Program-made: the position numbers and the translations under genes
Notes under the pieces: model-generated
What the model was told of the DNA's origin: nothing
Databases searched by the model: none
The model's input: only the letters and a program-made list of their open reading frames with translations
In this document: in pieces, positions 1 to 12,400 of the stretch
Layout of the letters: each line of letters opens with the position of its first letter
Position numbering within the stretch: position 1 is the first letter of the stretch
Source of the DNA: Ciona intestinalis
Taxonomy: Eukaryota; Chordata; Ascidiacea; Phlebobranchia; Cionidae
NCBI RefSeq assembly: GCF_000224145.3
Contig: NC_020167.2
Location: 7,035,260-7,099,259 of the forward strand
DNA length: 64,000 nt
Direction: 5' to 3'

Positions 1-182
1 GTGTCTTGGGCAAGACACTTAACAACAATTGCTCCAACCCAGTGGTCACTAATGGGTTGTCCAAGTTATCAGCCAAAACATAAAAAAAAAAAATAATAAT
101 TACTTACAAAGTAACATACATGGTAACTCGTAAGCTGGCACGAGGTGTTAAACCCGTGTGATAACGACTGTCGTTTTCCGAA
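1..182 (-). repeat. SINE-like composite repeat copy
   Basis: This copy carries the family hallmarks read on the minus strand: a stretch related to TTACGAGTTACCATGTATGT, then text meaning 'acaacccattagtg', then the conserved AAGTGTCTTGCCCAAG block. The same order recurs at 20557-20805 and in several other places here. The window edge truncates it. The family resembles the composite tRNA-headed SINE of Ciona; that name is from general knowledge. Confidence 0.7.
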
Positions 183-235
183 AAGTGGTCACGTGGTCAC
201 GTGGTCTCGTTAGCGTAGATATGTCTGCTACTGAA

Positions 236-372
236 TGAATGGTCACGGTAACGATAACTCTTCGGTCACGGTAACGATAACCGAGAACAGGAGAGTTCAC
301 AGAAGCGAAAAGGCAGGTAGTAACGGTAAAACAACAGTTGTTAAAACACGCTTATTCGGATAAAAAGCGTGA
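236..372. repeat. Dispersed repeat family C copy
   Basis: The segment has a duplicated GGTCACGGTAACGATAAC, then a 'gaacaggagag' block and a block reading GTAACGGTAAAACAACAGTT followed by 'aaaacacgcttattcggataaaaag'. Related text lies at 11985-12085, 13970-14050 and 50878-50935. It may be a further part of the composite SINE, but it also occurs without the other parts. Confidence 0.5.
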
Positions 373-675
373 CCGAATAACTGGAAATGGTATCCCGCTA
401 GTAATAATGCAAGTCTGTAGTTTATAGATCTCTTTTAAACCGCCATACGTATATATATATATATATTGCAATTACTTCAGCATACTATGGTTAAACATAA
501 TCTTCGTTAAGTTAAATTTTATGTACGAAAGTATTTTGAACACCAGGTTAACAATTAAGTCATGGCGATGTTTTGGACTGAAAGAGAATGATAGGATATA
601 GATCTATTTGAGAAAAAAAACAGGGTTAAAACTATTTTTGTCGGCAGGCATACAGCACGTTTATTTGCTAGCAAG

Positions 676-915
676 AGATACATGGCCGACTAAGCAGGCC
701 ATGATGTGTCAGTTACCTAGGACACACAGAAAATAATGATACAGTTAAAAAGGTTTAGCAGCAAGCACGTATAGTAACTATAAGATGGGTTATGGGAATA
801 ATTCGAGATGCATGGCCTGCTAAATAGGTCGTGCATAAGTTTATGTATAACAGATAGAAAATAATGATAAATTTTGATTCAAGTAAAAAACATTTAGCAG
901 AAATATATGCGATAG
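676..915. repeat. Imperfect direct duplication, about 135-bp period
   Basis: Two copies start at about 676 and 809. Both open with GAT(A/G)CATGGCC followed by a short near-palindrome, then continue through AGAAAATAATGATA and an 'agcag' block. A third weak start is near 1229 (GATGCATAGCCTGCAGG). The 1-1470 region upstream of the SLC6 gene otherwise shows only the repeats listed and no coding signal. Confidence 0.55.
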
Positions 916-1288
916 CACAGTATCTTTTTTTCCCTTAATGGGTGAGGTCCTTTCTTGAACACATACTGGTTATAGAGTTTGCCCCATTACCCCTGTTTCA
1001 CGGTTTACGGTCTATTTCAATATTTACTCATCGCTTGTTTTTACGATGCGCAATAGAATCGCGATGAAAGACGTTTTGGAATGTTGTACAAAGTAAAAAA
1101 ACAAGGTTAACTAGGTTTAACATATCGTTTCATGCTTTGTCAGCGGTTATACAGGTCACGCGACTTTTAGTAGCGCCGTTCGGAAAGGTTGATCATGTGT
1201 TTGCAGTATATATGCAGCATTTGTAAGATGCATAGCCTGCAGGAGGTTCATCTTTTTCGATAATAAATCTTATTCTACTTACATATTA

Positions 1289-1412
1289 TAGTACTGTGGT
1301 GTAAGATGGGATATCGTTAACACCAAAAATATTTCCGAATCGTGTTTGAAACAATTAATAACACTTCCTATTGTCGTTGGCTACAAATGTCCTATGCTAC
1401 CCCACTGTACTA
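1289..1412 (-). mobile_element. MITE-1 copy, internally shortened
   Basis: It begins TAGTACTGTGG and ends CCCCACTGTACTATA, with the AATCGTGTTTGAAACAATTA core between. It lies just upstream of the SLC6 start codon. Minus means the 'gatcgtgttttaaacaatt' half comes first on the plus strand. Confidence 0.65.
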
Positions 1413-1470
1413 TACATTATGTTGTTTGCAGTTTATTAAGACTAACTTGAACAACGAAAAGTGAATTACC

Positions 1471-4400
1471 ATGGCGAAAGAGCCAACCCAGAAGCCAGGT
1501 TACGAATTGAACGACGAATGCAACGCACAAGCCGAGAAGATGCCGCTGGCCGTGGAAGAGATACAAAATGGGGAAAAGAAAACTAAACGGTGAGGGACTT
1601 TTGATTTTTTTTAATGTACTATTTGGTCGTCGCATTTGGTATTAAAAAATACTTACATAATTATATAACCGCATCCTCACGACTTAAAAAAGCATCGTTA
1701 ATTGTTAATTGTTGTTGTGACATTTTAGGTGCTAACGTTATCGATTGCTACCCTAAAGTATTCAAATACTGTTAGTTTTAACAGCGTACACAAACAAACG
1801 ATCTTGTTTCATTGCAGTGAGACATGGAGTAGCACGACAGAGTCTTTCTTATCGCATCTAGGAGCAGTGATTGGACTCGGGAACATTTGGAGATTCCCTT
1901 ACATTACTTACACCTATGGTGGCGGTAAGAAAATGTGACGCACTTTCTTTCTGTTTTCTTGTTTCATTTAGTAGTAAAAAAATAATACTAATAAAATATA
2001 AAACCGTATCCCTGCGATAGACTGTTGTTAATTGTTTAAAGCATGCTCAGGATATTTAGATATCATGTGGTAAAGGTGTCCCGTCTTACCCCACAGTACT
2101 TTATTAACAGGGGCGTTTCTCATACCGTACATTATGTTCGCTGTGCTGTGCGGGTTTCCGATGCTTTTTCTTGAAGTGGCTTTGGGTCAATACACCCGAG
2201 AGGGAGCAGTTAATGCTTGGAACCTATCACCGTTAATGAAGGTGAGGAAATGAAACACCGTTGGTGTAACGAACTCGCAAAATATAGTTCAACAACCGAT
2301 TTATGTTTAACTTGATATTGTTTTTTTGCTTGTAAAGCGGTTCAATCAAACAGTTATGATAAAAGTAAGACCACACACCGGTATTGATTGCGTTGGTCGC
2401 TCTTTTTGGCCTTAAACGGTAAAGGATTGACCAAACTTTGTCCCCTTGCTATCTCTTAGTCGACAAAAACGCGTAATAAGATACAGGCAGTACGCAACGA
2501 AGCATCCCAAAGGTGCAAAGGTGCGGCTTGTAAATCCTTTTTCCAAGAAATTAATCAACCGGAAGACTTTTAAAATAAAAGTTAAAATCAACAACACCTA
2601 CACGTACAATCCGTAGTAACCGGTATTGTACTAATGTTATGGTAATTATCGCAAAGGTGCATGATCTTGTAAATCCCCTTTCCAAGAAATTAGTCAACCG
2701 AAGGATTTTTAAAATAAAAACTAAATCTAACAACACCTACACGTAATCAAGAGTAATCAGTATTGTAGTAATATTATGGTGATTGAAATTTCTCGTTACG
2801 CAAGGATAATTAAATGGCATTAAAATGCCATATACCAACGAAAAATCAAATTTGTTTATAGATTGAAATGCTAAAATGTTATCTAAAAGTAACACACACA
2901 AAACAACCTATCAGTTTAAATAATCGCGAGAAATTGAACCGTTTGAAGTAAAAAGTATTGGCCGTGCGACAATGTACGAATTTCTACAAGTTAAAATGTC
3001 TCTCAATTCGACCGTTCCTAATTTATGGTTTGCCATTATAATTAATATTTTTTCTTATCTGTTTCTAGGGAATCGGTTTCGGCTGTGCAGCTATATGTCT
3101 CTACTCGTGTACCTACTACATTACAGTCATGGCTTGGGGAATCTTCTATTTGGTACATACTTTCACCACTCGCCCTCTACCTTGGATGCATTGCGGTAAG
3201 TCTAAAAGCGCGGCGTAACTGACTACTGTGTTGTTGTGTGCAGCAAAAGTTCGGCGAAGATCGCATCTCATCAGCCAATCAATCGCATGTACAGTAATTC
3301 AACCATATGGGTAACATTATGCTTAATTTATTCTATTTATACGACTGGACCTCAACGTTGAACGGTGCGAAAGGTACATAAGGATAAATAACTAACTGTT
3401 GCATATATTGTTGTCAATAGGTTTATGTTTATAAGTGTGAAAGAGATTTTCTGACGTTTATTTTGTGACCTTTTTGTATTTCAAGATCACAAAACATTCG
3501 CCAGAAATTATTTTTCCCATTTAAAAAGCAAAAAATATATGTAAAAAATAACATTGAGAAAAAAGAAAACAAATTTTAGACTGATATATATTCGACTATA
3601 TGCATAAAAGCAAAGACTTGTAATGTTTTACTCAAAAAGAGATACAAAAATGTACAATTCTAATCGTTAAATTTTCCCTAAACTACATTGAAACTCATAT
3701 TGAAGCACGAAATCAAAATAAAAATTTCGTTCGTAACAATTCTTTATATAATTTTACACACTATATATTATGTAGTAGGGCTCAATATATTTTCTCCAAT
3801 ATGATATCGAAATTGACAAATTATATCCAATATCGATTTTCTATAACTCATGAATAAAATTCACAATACTTCAATCCAAAAATGGAGCAGAATTATATTA
3901 AAAAACAAGTTTTATTATTACGAACATACTATGCAGACAATTGGTGGAACACGAACTCGTGTATAACTTACGACACTCTTCTAAACGGTACAATGTCGGC
4001 GAACATAAGTTTACATAAAGAACTGCCTATCATTGAGTTTTGGGAGTAAGAATATTAATCATATTTGTATGTTGTTTTACGTTATCGTTATAGGCCAGAT
4101 TTTTAAGAATTTTTTCAACTGAAGCTGATAAAACAAATAACAATGTTCTGATAACAAAGCAAAACAAGTTGAGTGCGAACTGAGTTAAAACTTCCCACAG
4201 CTTCTGGCCAAATTAAATATAGTAGGGTCGGGAAAGATGGGACGCCGTTTTATTCTATTTTCTCGTCGCGTTTGGTAGTAAACAAAAAGTACTTAAAGAA
4301 CTTTAAAACCGTATCCTCCCGAGACCGTTGTTAATCAGTTAAAACACGATCAGGGTATTTGAATATTATGTGCTACAGATGTCCCGTCTTGCCCCACCGT

Positions 4401-7400
4401 ACTATATAGATCAAACGAAACGGTGTCCTGATGAAATCCAGCCAAAACCAAAGTCTGAGGTAATGCTTTATATTAATTGCAGTCGTTACGTCTTACGAAA
4501 GTCAGTTGGCTTGGAAACCATGGGCTCTATTGACAATTGGCAAATGGTGCTATCTTTAATTGCGGCATGGGTGCTCATCTATTTCTGCATCTTTAAAGGA
4601 GTAAAGTCGACTGGCAAGGTAAGACGAGTTATCGGCCACAGTGGGGCAGGTAAATACTAACTTGTATAAGCGTGCGCGCTTGAGTAAAATACAGCACGCA
4701 AACCACAATACTGAATTCTCCCACTCAGTGACCAATATGTATTAGGTCGTATAGTGTGGTGATCACACAGAAAAAGCAACGACCTAAAACGTTTCAAAAG
4801 TAACTTGTATTGGCTCGTATATATGGTTATGCAAACTACGATAAAAGTTGCCACATGTTTGCCGCGACATTTAAACCCTGTTATAACTCCATGTGTGTAT
4901 GAATAAGCGTCGTTATCAACTTACAAATAAATATCAACTAAGGTGGTCTACTTTTCTGCAACTTTTCCCTATGTTGTCCTGGCCATATTGTTAGTTCGTG
5001 GATGTACACTACCGGGCGCAGCAGAAGGTATTCGTTACTACCTCCAACCGAATCTAACCAAGCTTCAAGACCCAAACGTAAGAAAGACAAATCCCGTTTG
5101 TAATATATATAGCACTTTGGGGAAAATGAGACACTTTTATATGACATAATGTTCAAATAGAATATCCTGATCGTGTTTTAAACAATAATATTCTTTGTTT
5201 ACTAGTAAATGGTATGAGAAAACAGAATGAAAATGTGTCCCATGTTTCCCCATCCTAAAATACGTTACAGTAAGAACTGCATTTAATGACAACCAGCTTA
5301 CCACCGCGATGGAATCACTACATGGTTATCGTGTTCCCTATAAACATCGCAATCATTTTACGCATATATGTTACGTTACATTGGTCCGTTACAGTGCTTG
5401 CGGTAATCTTAGCGGTTTCTAACTGAAAGGGTAACTAAAACGCACGCATGTATAGTTTAATTAAATTGTTGCAAAACGACACACATATTTAAATAATAAT
5501 AAAGATAAATCTAAACGTATGTACTCACGTGTTAGAACTTGACAAGGACTGTCCATAATCCCAATCTATACACCTCAGAATTAAAAAAAATAACCAGTCA
5601 GCTGAAACAGGTACAGTATTGCACTGAACTGTAAGTGCTTACTTAGATTCAAAACGGCATCCAAATGGTAAAGTTAAACAGAAAGCGCCGACCCCTCGAT
5701 TGGGCCTGCGGCTCATGTCTATCAACGCGATGGTGATTATTGGATGGCGGCGAAAATAGTTTGTGCAGTAATAGTATAGTAGGGTGGGAAAAGATGGGAC
5801 ACCTTTTCATTCTATTTTCTCGTCTTATTTGGAAGCAAAAAAAAGAACATTTAAAGAATATAAACCTTATCCCTGCGGCTCCAATAAACCGTTGTTTCAA
5901 AAACACAATCAGGACATTTATATATTACGTGATACAGTTGTCCCATCTTACCCCACAGTACTATATAGCTCAAAACAACCAATAAAAACCTGCTTAACAC
6001 TAAATACCACTTTCTATATATTAGAAATAAAGATGTAGATTTAAAAAACACGTAGAGACATTTTTTGCTGTAACAATAAATGTTGTTTAGGTTTGGGTGC
6101 AAGCTGGGAGCCAGGTTTGTTACTCCTACGCTATTTGTTTTACCGTTCTTGTGGCGTTTGGAAGTTATAATGATTTTCACATCGACTGCTACAAGTAATT
6201 AACTGTATATAAATTTATAAACAAGTAGTCTTGGTATAACCATAGTATACTGCTTTACAGTAGGACATTTCTTCTATTTCTTCTAATTACGTCTTACCTT
6301 GGTTTAATTAAATACGACTCGCTATGAGTTAACTTACACTTTGATGCGGGTTTAATCAGCCACACTTTTATCTCATACTTTTATTTATGTAGTTTTTACC
6401 TGCGGCGTGTGTATAACGACTGTCGTTTTGCTGCTAATTCCATTCTCTTTGCTGTTTTAATTTATCTGATATACTGTATCCGAAGAGATAAGTAAAAACT
6501 ACGCTATGTTATTAGAGAACATCATGTTTATTATAATCCCCACAAATCTCTATGCTCAACTTTTCTCTCGACCTCTATATACTTAACTTTTCCATCCAGG
6601 CACACCATCATACTGACAACGTCATGCTCAATGACGTCATTCGTAGCGGGATTCGCCATATTCAGCGTCTTAGGCAATTTAGCAGAGGTGACACACAAAA
6701 ACGTATCGGACGTTGTTGCCTCAGGTATTTAACACAATTCGTATATTTACTGTTACTTCTGCTACCAGGCATAATGTGAAAAAAATTTTTCAACGGCTCA
6801 TCTGGTATGAAAAAACGTAGTGTATATTTCCGACAGTTCGATTGCCATCTATAGCAAGACCTATTATTTCTTGGTTATATTAACTACATACTCCTAAACA
6901 TTTGTCTACATACTAATATTAGTAGCCTAGTTCTTGTTAATATTTTATACCTACAGGTCCCGGTTTGGCATTTCAAATTTATCCTTCTGGTTTATCATTG
7001 CTACCCCTACCTCACCTCTGGAATGCTTTGTTCTTCCTTATGATTATAACAGTAGCGATTGACAGTCAGGTAAGTTCAACTGCATACATGGGCTCGGAAT
7101 CATTACCTTTTTATAAAACCCAAAGCCTATTTTCAATTTGTGGTTGGTATATATACCCAAAGTGGTGGTCCCAGTATTTTATAAAAGAGAATAAATAATA
7201 CTTTAACGGCTTCTTGTTTTGTCGGAAGCCAGAAAATATATCCCATCTTACCCCACCCTACTACTCTATATTTCTTTAGTTCTGCTGCCTGGAAGGATTT
7301 GTTACCATAATATGCGGGTCGTGGAAGTGGGCAAACCGAAACAAAGAATTATTCAATGCTTGCCTTTGCTCTGTTCTCTTGGTATTTGGCTTGGTTTTCA

Positions 7401-8804
7401 TGACAGAGGTAAAGTTGTATACTAAACTTGTAAATAATCTTTCAACGGCTCATCTGGTGTTAAAATATGTTGTGTATTTCCGACGTTTTGTCTTTTTTTG
7501 TCAGCTTGCAGGATTGTATGGTAGACGCAACTATATGGAAATACACTACTTTTTTTCATGGCGAACTAAAGATATCTAGGCCGTGTTTTTTTATACTATA
7601 GTTAAGCCGTTGAAGGATTATTTTCATTATGCCTGGTAGGAGAAATAACAGTACATTTGTACATGTCAATTCTGTACTGTATAAAACTAAAGCTAGGTAG
7701 AATATTTACTCTCGTTCTTTTGCAGGGCGGAATTTACGTTTTCGAGATATTTAACAACTACGCAGTCAGTGGCATTGCATTGTTGTTTCTAGCGACCATG
7801 CAATCCATCGCTATAGGTTGGATTTACGGAGCCGATAAGTTTTACGAGCACATAAAAGAAATGATCGGATATTATCCATCTGCGTTCTTAAAGTTTTGTT
7901 GGGTCATTGCCACTCCTACTTTAACAACGGTACAGTATATACAATGTAACTATTTAAACGTTTTTTTTAGCAACAACGCCTTTTGTTTTTAACGTCTGTC
8001 GTTTTGCTGCTAATTCCTTTCTCTTCGTTGTTTCAATTAATTTGATCTCCACTATCTTATTCGAGGAGATAAATAAAAATTTCTGTCGTGTTTTCAATAG
8101 AAGTAGTTTTGTGACTTAATTTTCTATTTTCATTTTTAGGGAGTTTTTCTGTTCTTCCTCATAAAGTACAAACCGTTAAAAATTGGAGAATACGAGTACC
8201 CAGGCTGGGCGAATGCGATTGGTTGGTGCATGTGTTTATCCTCGTGTATCTGTGTGCCGGCATACGCGGTTTACCAGCTGTTACTTTACCCGGGCTCTTT
8301 GAGAGAGGTAAGCGCCATTGGGACTTTAACTTGGAACGAGTTCTTAACTTTTATCATATATTTCATCGCCTAGCTTGGTATGTTACAGCACGAGCGCCAT
8401 ATATTGCGCAATATACGATGTAATACGTACATCAGAAAACTTGTTTACGAGTCAACAAGTATGCAACTTGTTTGTTAACAATATACCTCCAGTGGTATAA
8501 GCATAAACAATAGTATACTGAAGAGATACTATGTCTAAACCATATAAAGTTTAAATACTAATCGTGACACTGGGCTGTAAAAAAGCGTAGACCAAAGTAA
8601 CAGCTCAGTTTAAGCCGGTTAAAGTAGCTATATTATTAAGTTGAACAGTAAGTATACTGTTTTATCTAAATATTGTTACATAAACTTTATCGACAGAGAT
8701 ACAGAAAAGCTACGGCTTCGATTGGAAAATTTGAAAAACGTAACAGCATCCAGAAAGACACTCCTTCACTCATGGAAGAAGAGTATATTGTACAAAGTAT
8801 TTAA
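1471..8804 (+). CDS. SLC6-family Na+/Cl--dependent amino-acid/GABA-type transporter
   Basis: Fourteen exons keep frame: 1471-1589, 1818-1924, 2111-2241, 3069-3195, 3937-4045, 4483-4618, 4943-5077, 6091-6194, 6600-6724, 6957-7069, 7280-7408, 7726-7929, 8140-8307 and 8697-8804. They encode 604 residues, the usual SLC6 length. TM1 carries [10 protein letters not shown] (about 59-68) followed by GGG. TM6 has GSYNDF (about 312-317), and TM8 has the Na2-site DSQ (about 400-402). [11 protein letters not shown] precedes TM5. The residue matching the monoamine-binding Asp of TM1 is Gly, which points to an amino-acid or GABA/taurine/creatine-like substrate rather than a monoamine. It should sit in the plasma membrane and drive Na+- and Cl--coupled uptake. 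The exact substrate cannot be read. The ATG context is ttaccATGG. Several introns hold MITE-1 copies. Confidence 0.94.
1615..1722 (+). mobile_element. MITE-1 fragment in SLC6 intron 1
   Basis: Only the middle of the element is recognisable: TTTGGTATTAAAAAATACTT, then ATAACCGCATCCTCACGACT and GTTAATTGTTAATTGTT. Both terminal inverted repeats are missing or decayed. Confidence 0.5.
1938..2102 (+). mobile_element. MITE-1 copy lacking its 5' end, SLC6 intron 2
   Basis: It contains the interior 'aaaaccgtatccctgcgat', TTGTTAATTGTTTAAAGCA and the end GTGTCCCGTCTTACCCCACA followed by GTACT. The 3' end stops just short of the acceptor of exon 3. Confidence 0.7.
2511..2785. repeat. Two-copy tandem duplication in SLC6 intron 3
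   Basis: Two diverged copies of about 140 bp start near 2511 and 2653. Each reads AAAGGTGC, CTTGTAAATCC, TTTCCAAGAAATTA, GTCAACCG or ATCAACCG, 'ttttaaaataaaa', 'aacaacacctacacgta' and a 'tattatggt(a/g)att' end. No coding potential is seen in either. The rest of the 0.8-kb intron is AT-rich. Confidence 0.7.
4217..4407 (+). mobile_element. MITE-1 full-length copy, SLC6 intron 5
   Basis: Both ends are present: ATATAGTAGGGTCGGGAAAG at left and 'gccccaccgtactatata' at right. The interior is in the standard order (TATTTTCTCGTC, TAGTAAACAAA, ACCGTATCC, AAAACACGATCAGG). Confidence 0.85.
5103..5266 (-). mobile_element. MITE-1 copy with central deletion, SLC6 intron 7
   Basis: It has the TCCTGATCGTGTTTTAAACA block and TTCTTTGTTTACTA block, ending 'gtgtcccatgtttccccatcc'. 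The segment between the two blocks is missing. Confidence 0.7.
5774..5968 (+). mobile_element. MITE-1 full-length copy, SLC6 intron 7
   Basis: It runs from TATAGTAGGGTGGGAAAAGA to TTACCCCACAGTACTATATA and is about 195 bp long. It is the second copy in the same intron. Confidence 0.85.
6390..6505. repeat. Dispersed repeat family B copy, SLC6 intron 8
   Basis: The text TAACGACTGTCGTTTTGCTG, then 'ctaattccattctctttgctg' and 'gaagagataagtaaaaact' recurs at 7985-8085 in intron 12 of the same gene and, partly, at 36690-36785. Confidence 0.6.
7228..7268 (+). mobile_element. MITE-1 3'-end fragment, SLC6 intron 10
   Basis: Only the terminal segment TATCCCATCTTACCCCACCC plus TACTACTCTATA is recognisable, ending about 11 bp upstream of the exon 11 start at 7280. 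Confidence 0.6.
7985..8085. repeat. Dispersed repeat family B copy, SLC6 intron 12
   Basis: It repeats the order seen at 6390-6505: GTCTGTCGTTTTGCTGCTAA, TTCCTTTCTCTTCGTTG, then 'gaggagataaataaaaattt'. Confidence 0.6.
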
Positions 8805-8926
8805 AACAATGGGCGCTGCTGTTTTTTGTGAAATGTATTATTCTAATAGTAAGCTTTGCTATAGGCACGATGCTGTTGTAAATATAAAAATCTAAAACAC
8901 GAAGTTTGCGTAAAACAAATTTAACC

Positions 8927-8932
8927 AATAAA
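8927..8932 (+). terminator. Poly(A) signal candidate for the SLC6 gene
   Basis: AATAAA lies about 120 bp after the stop codon, followed by the T/G-bearing stretch 'gttctgtcagctcc'. Confidence 0.5.
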
Positions 8933-9019
8933 GTTCTGTCAGCTCCTTGATACTTAAGTGCACATTTTTTCAAGCTGTTGCATATGAAATAATAATCGCG
9001 GAGAACGCGCAAAACTCTA

Positions 9020-9219
9020 GATATAGTAGGTTTGGGGAAGATGGGACACCTTAAGCACATAATATCCCAATATCCTGATCGTGTTTTAAACACTTAACAA
9101 CGGTCCATGGGAGTCGTGAGGATATGGTTTAATAATTCTTTGAATGATCTTTGTTTACTACCAAATGGGACGAGAAAATAGAATGTAAAGATGTCCCATC
9201 TTCTCCCACCCTACTATAG
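9020..9219 (-). mobile_element. MITE-1 full-length copy
   Basis: It runs from TATAGTAGGTTTGGGGAAGA to CTTCTCCCACCCTACTATA, with TCCTGATCGTGTTTTAAACA and TTTGTTTACTACCAAATGGG inside. It directly abuts the next copy and shares its terminal TATAGTA. Confidence 0.88.
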
Positions 9220-9412
9220 TACTGGGGGTAAGATGGGATACCGTTATCGCCTATATATCCCATATTTATGGACTGTATTAACAACGGTATTTCTGAGTCG
9301 TAAGGATGCGAGTGTATTTTTCAGTAAAAATTCTTTATTTACTACCGAATAGAAAGAAAAAAGTTGAATGAAAAGGTGTCCCATCTTTACCCACCCTATT
9401 ATAGTAACTGCA
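9218..9412 (-). mobile_element. MITE-1 copy, tandem with the previous one
   Basis: It starts TATAGTACTGGGGGTAAGAT and ends TTTACCCACCCTATTATAG. On the minus strand it carries AATAAA (9334-9339), about 100 bp past the KLHL stop codon, so the element may supply that gene's poly(A) signal. Confidence 0.85.
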
Positions 9413-9439
9413 GAAAACGCTATATAAAAAAGTGGACCT

Positions 9440-12400
9440 CTATCGCACCAAGTGGTGTGGCAACGTGAGAGTGCAGAGTCGAAGCCCAGCCAAGCCACGA
9501 GGAAGGTTACCGACCCTTTCCCATTCATCCTTTTCAGGGTCGTAGGTCTGAATCACCTTTATGCATCGACGAGCTGACCAGCAGTATCCACCAACCACAA
9601 AGATTTTGTTGTCAAGCTGTTACAATGAATTAACCAATGGTTAATAATGGGTTGTCTATAGAATGGCATGCTAAAGGTCCTGGGATTCGGGCCACGATTG
9701 ACCCATTACCTTAGGTTTAAAAGGCATAAAAACGCATAAGGTGTTCTAGCGGCTGTCCATTTCTGGCCATGTAAGGCCAATGACAAAGGAAGTTACACGT
9801 TACATTTAAGGGCCTCTTACTCACCAGGCATGCCCCTGCTTCACTTTGTCCCATAGAAATCGGTGTCACAGTTGTCCACTGGTCGAAATCTGGGCTGTAA
9901 ACCTCAGTGTCAAGCACGTCAACTCGTTTGTTGATGCCTGTGTTTCCACCAATGATGTAAATCCTGAAGTATTGGTAAAATCTTATTAGTAAAACAAAAC
10001 AGTAGCGATGAGTTTACACTTCACGTTGATCGGTTAAAAAAAAGTTCTTGAATGATGTTAAAATATACTAAGAGTGCATTAAGTCAGTATACAGAAAATT
10101 TTAGACTTACTTATCTTTCCCTGTTGCTCGACATTCTTTATTAAATAAATTTCTTAACAATTTCAAACTTTTATAAAAAATATAATTGCCCAGAAATATT
10201 TCAACTTTATTTCCTATTCTATATGGGTGAGGTTCTTGTCAGTTTGGGAAACATAAAAAATCATTTTATTTTGTTATACATAGGTGTCTTATGACACGAC
10301 ACACTAAGGTACATACAATATATCACATATATTCATTACTTACTTATCTTTTACTGTTATTTGACTGTGCCAGCCACGTGGAAACTGCAGAGGTGATCTA
10401 CGCTCCCATATGTCATGTTTGGGGTTGTAACATAACATGGCATCGCTGAAGTGACCGTCACTGAAACCGCCACTTACATACAACTTGTCCCGATGTACCG
10501 AGCCATTGTGATCACACAAAGCATTCTGTGAAAGTTGGATAATAATTGTGATCTTTAAATAAAAAATGGATCCATAACTATGTAATTGATATAGATATAA
10601 CTGCTTTATCCTTGTAGGACCAAAAAACAACAAACGTTACAACACGGGTGTTTTTTATACACCTCGTGTGGGTACCAGCTTACGAGTTACCACGTATGTA
10701 ACTTTGTAATTATGTTCTTCCTGTATGGTCCTTTTATACAAACCTATTAGTGACCACTTCTTACCTGTGTTGATGCCACGTACTTCCATCTATCTTCTTC
10801 CACACAGTAACATTCCACTGAAGATAATCGACCAACTGAGTTAACACCTCCCACAGCATACAGTCTGTTATAAGCAGGTATGGCACTCACATGGAATCCT
10901 GCTCTCTGCTCGTTCATGTTCGCTATTTTCATCCAGGTGTTAAACCGAGGGTCATACCTGCGATAAGGATGGTTGATTATAATAATATTAACTTTAATTG
11001 TCTCTACGATTACGGGAGCCAAAATTAAAACATATATAGATCGAAAAGACAGAATATAGCAACTAAACAACAGTCATTAAATCATTGCTTATGGTTAAAA
11101 TATATTTACAAATAATTGGAAAATAAGCCTGCTCAGTACACCTAGCAGAAAAACAATCTGTGTGGGCCCACAACCCACAAAAAACCACTGGGATGGAACA
11201 ACAGCCATAAACACATGAGTGTCTTGCCCAATTGGTAGCAGCATTGAGTATTAACCGGAGTGCCTCTGTGCCACTGGCTACCATCCACACGTTACCAAAC
11301 TTACAATTTTGTTGATGTGTTTAAACTGCTTTTTAAAACAGTCGGCACAGTGGAAAATTGGTTAAGGCGGCAGACTTTAACCCAGAAGTAATGGGTTCTG
11401 GGGTTTGCTTGGTAATGAGGTTGCTGGCACCACGTGTATGAGCACGAGGTGTATGAGCACCAGTGTTATGACGACTGTTGTTTTCCGGCCACATGAGGAT
11501 AGAGCAAGCTACATTCATTCATTTAAATAAACCAGATAAAAAGCAACCTTGTAACAGTAGGCACTGATGTTTTTCCTCTTTCTTCAAAATGATTCTGACC
11601 ACCAAGAATGTAAAGAAAGTTGTTGAGAACAGCAACAGAATGAGAATGCACCCCAGTGTCCATGCTTGGTAGAAGCGTATACGCCGTCAACTCACGATTG
11701 AATACTGAAACATATTTAAGTTATTTTTATACTTTTGATTGATAAATTAAAAAATTATTAGTGCCATAGTTAGTTAAGACAATATGGATTCCATGCTGCT
11801 ACTATTGTGGGTATATATATGTGTTCTTGTGCGTCTCTTAACAACTTTTGTTTTATCGTTATCATGATCAAAGAGAATAAAATAAATTTCTTAATTTATT
11901 CAAAATGCCCTAACAATAAACTTAGTACCCATTACAGTATTACAACCAATGTGAATAAATGATTCAAATCTATTTTTTCTCTTTGGTCACAATAACGAAG
12001 AACAGGAAAGCGACATAAGCTAAAAGACGCTTTGTAACGGTAAAACAACAGTTGGTTGGTAAAACATGCTTATTGATAATAAAGGAAAACAATAACATTT
12101 TGGGTAAAAGACATGACTGTTATGCCCAATATGTTGACCATTTTACCTTTCAGTTGGTTTGAGACTTCATCTGTATTGTCAGCTCCACCCAGAACAACAA
12201 GTCTCGTATCACTTGATCTTATCTTTGTTCGTGATGACGGAACAATAGGTTGGGAATGAGGGAGCATGTGGTAACTGCTTGCCTGAACATGAAAAGGGTA
12301 TTTGACTACATGATGCGGAAGAATGTAAATTCAGGTGGATTCTATTTAAATAACAGACTAAGTCACTAAGTGATCATATCTCAACTGGTGTTTAAAAAAA

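Noticed and set aside
11336-11410. Possible tRNA gene
   Set aside because: The A- and B-box-like text belongs to a SINE head; no proper acceptor stem or anticodon loop can be folded by eye.
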